The translations under genes were made by a program, and so were the position numbers. Of a stretch of 64,000 nucleotides of DNA, positions 60,288 through 64,000 are shown piece after piece. Source of the stretch: Spirodela intermedia (lineage: Eukaryota > Streptophyta > Magnoliopsida > Alismatales > Araceae); the NCBI GenBank assembly GCA_902729315.2, contig LR746266.1, positions 4,970,759 through 5,034,758 of the forward strand, in the 5' to 3' direction. The notes beneath the pieces are model-generated. The model saw nothing but the letters and a program-made list of their open reading frames with translations. It did not search any database and was not told where the DNA came from. Position 1 is the first letter of the stretch. Every line of letters begins with the position of its first letter.

Positions 60288-61859
60288 TATGGGCCGGATT
60301 TAGACCGTCTAGGACGCAGCCGGCTTCCTGACATCCTGGCCACTGGAACTCCTAATCAAATACAGTACTGGCTTGTTTATTAGAGAGAGAGAGACGTGCA
60401 ACCTTTGTAATCCTAGACCACATCGCGAAGGAAGCCCAGTGGGGTCGGACACGAGAGATCGACTGCCGGTGGGTCATCTTCTGAACAGTGCGCCGGCGTT
60501 TTCATCAGTCGCCGGCAGCCCGCCGGCTCTCCAGGATCGCTTCTCAAGGCGGAAGAGGAATCTCGGGCGACTGGTCCATCTCGACGGCCGGTGAGTCCCC
60601 ACTGAGTTAGTTCGTCAAAGCCACCGTTTTCTCTCCGGCAAAAACCTGGGATATGGACGATATGGAGAAGAGTGATGGGCTCCCCCTCCGGCGCCGGCGG
60701 TGGCGGCGAAGCCACCGATTCTTCTCGTCGCAGATCGCCAATGATGAGGACCGAGCTGGCCATCACCGTCCACGTGCCGGTGCCAGTCGCCTTCGTCCAT
60801 TATGTGACAAGACGTCAGCCAGCGTTCACCGGAGCTCCCCCCCCCCCAATCATCGGCCCGCCGCACCGGCGGGGAAGATGGGATCGCAGTGTACAGACGA
60901 ACGACCTCGTTGAACTTCCCACCAACAATTATTTCCGGAGCGGTGCCATTTATGGCGACGAGTTTTCTTCTTCATCTCCTCTCTTTTACCCCCGAAGCAA
61001 CCTGGTTAGAGAGAGAGAGAGAGAGAGTTGGCCTTCATCGCAAAAGCATGAACTTGCGAGCTGGTTGAGCCGTGCGATCGCACGCGCCTCGGAGAACCCA
61101 CAAGGATGCCAATCGATGACGCTCCGCCATGAAAGAGGGTCTTAGAATAATGGGTCAGAACATCATAGTGAATCCATGCATTATCCGGTCGGACGAGACA
61201 TTAAGATAAACATCAAGAGATCATCCTCGAGGAACTATCCCCTGGTAGAGAGAAGAAACAACTTTCAAAAGAATGATCCGAGCTTCCATTCAAAGGCAGG
61301 CCCCCCCGCTCCCCTCCCCGTCAGGATGCGTTGCTCCCCCCGGCCCCGAGCTTCTCACCCACCTAGAACTTGGAATCCAGACGGCTGAGGAGGAAGACAG
61401 ATGAGAATAATCAAACCACAACTTACGTCAGAACAACAAGATAATTTGTACGATTAATCTATGTTCTCGCTGAGGAGACAAAAGAATCAGGTTGGGGAAA
61501 AGAAAGGGCGGCGAATAAAATGAAGACGATAATTGCATGCAATCCGGTGTCTGATGATCAATAGTAGAAATTAATGCTGGATAAAGAATAGGAAATTTTT
61601 ATTGGGTTAGAAGATTTCCAGAAAAAACAGAATAATGTAGCTAGGCACGAGGAGCACCGAAGAACAAAGGAAGGATTCCACAATTTATCTGGTATCAACA
61701 ACTTATTTCAAAACATAATAAATTATGATATTTAGAGATGTCAACGATATGACGAAATAGGAGTGAATGCACGTCTTTTTCGTGAATATCAAAGCGGAGG
61801 GATCCTCGCGAGGACTCGAGCTGCGATGGGAGATGCCTGAATGACACACGGTAATAAAT
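58728..61859. other. upstream region of IDD gene; no further gene supported
   Basis: Contains the IDD leader and promoter, GA/CT tracts at 59225-59256, 60255-60280 and 61012-61028, and AT-rich DNA from 59430 to 60000. GC-rich frames at 60373-61145 are unrecognised. Confidence 0.45.
59225..59256. repeat. (AG)16 microsatellite
   Basis: AG run about 0.5 kb upstream of the IDD start codon. Confidence 0.95.
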
Positions 61860-62480
61860 AGTAAATGATGAAGCAGATGCTACCTTTCTTTGAAAGAGAA
61901 AATGATTGCTCAGATGCTGACTAATCATGGAATCACAAGGGGTCAAGGAAATTAGGGACGAAGAGGGAATTAAGGGGGACCCACCAAGCAGAACAGCCAA
62001 ATCAAGTAGACTGCAGCTCTTGTCAGTCGAAGATGAGGCACAACGCATTCGCAACATGGTAAAGAAAATCACCAGAAAATCACTGAGATGAGGGGAAAGT
62101 CAACGGGACGAATAAAGAGGCTTACCACCGACAAACAGGAGAAAATCATTTCAGCACTGCTCTAATGTTATGGTAGGAAAGCTGCACATCTGCAGCCCAA
62201 AATTCATAAAATTTCTTTTTTTTTTCTTTTGTCAGAGAGGGATGAAGTTTATTCCCAATATCTCCTGGATGAGCATTTAATTGCATACCCCCAGAAACAT
62301 GATTTTTTTCCGTTTGATTGTTACGAAGACAATGCATTTTTCTAGAGTATTAATCAACATCTTATTACCAGTTTTTCACTGATAATATCAGTTCCCACAC
62401 TCATTGACCCCCTTTAATTACAAGGCCGAGTAAAAATCCCATTATTCAACCTCCTTGGAATTTCCCTGCTTAGTACTTTC
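61860..62480. repeat. paralogous block X (copy 2)
   Basis: Same orientation as 49811-50450 and alignable with small gaps over its length. Copy 1 lies directly upstream of P450 copy A, whereas this copy is 6.1 kb beyond the end of P450 unit B, past the IDD gene. No intact gene is seen in it. Confidence 0.75.

Positions 62481-64000
<1,520 letters not shown>

Overview
The window is nuclear DNA of a flowering plant. Genes have several short introns with GT/AG ends, the coding exons are GC-rich (as in many monocots), and long (CT)n/(GA)n microsatellites are scattered around genes. I cannot name the species. A non-grass monocot would fit, but this is inference. There are no prokaryotic, CRISPR or intact transposon features.

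I support eleven protein-coding genes, reconstructed exon by exon with matching splice phases, plus one weak candidate small gene. From left to right: an atypical NAC-domain transcription factor (-, 1128-5633); a UDP-rhamnose/UDP-galactose Golgi transporter (+, 7654-10178), divergent from the NAC gene; a possible three-exon small protein (+, 10462-10826); a plant MFS transporter (-, 11390-14461); a BES1/BZR1 brassinosteroid-response regulator (+, 17126-18493); an 8-kb stretch with no gene I can support; an HD-Zip I factor of the ATHB21/40/53 type (+, 26552-27582), convergent with a deSI-like PPPDE thiol peptidase (-, 28499-30144); a HAM/SCL6-type GRAS factor with a miR171-like site (-, 34346-35998); a vicilin-like cupin protein with a very charged C-terminal tail (+, 39269-41476), convergent with a PPTC7/BIPP2C-type protein phosphatase 2C (-, 41826-45918); a recently duplicated pair of CYP72-clan cytochrome P450 genes (-, 47068-48876 and 53065-54873) separated by about 3 kb of AT-rich, ORF-poor DNA; and an INDETERMINATE-DOMAIN zinc-finger factor (-, 56373-58727). 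The last 5 kb holds no recognised gene.

Five of the eleven genes are developmental or hormone-related transcription factors, but the genes do not form an operon-like pathway. The most informative part is the P450 pair. The two copies are nearly identical over about 1 kb, including introns, yet differ in clusters that fall on predicted substrate-recognition sites 1, 5 and 6. They also differ in the TATA box, and both carry Thr instead of Arg in the heme-binding motif. A second, older paralogous block links the DNA upstream of the first P450 (49.8-50.45 kb) with DNA beyond the zinc-finger gene (61.86-62.48 kb). Other points of interest are three BZR1-type motifs packed into 22 bp upstream of the BZR1-like gene, a two-mismatch miR171 site, and a 5-nt coding first exon in the MFS gene.
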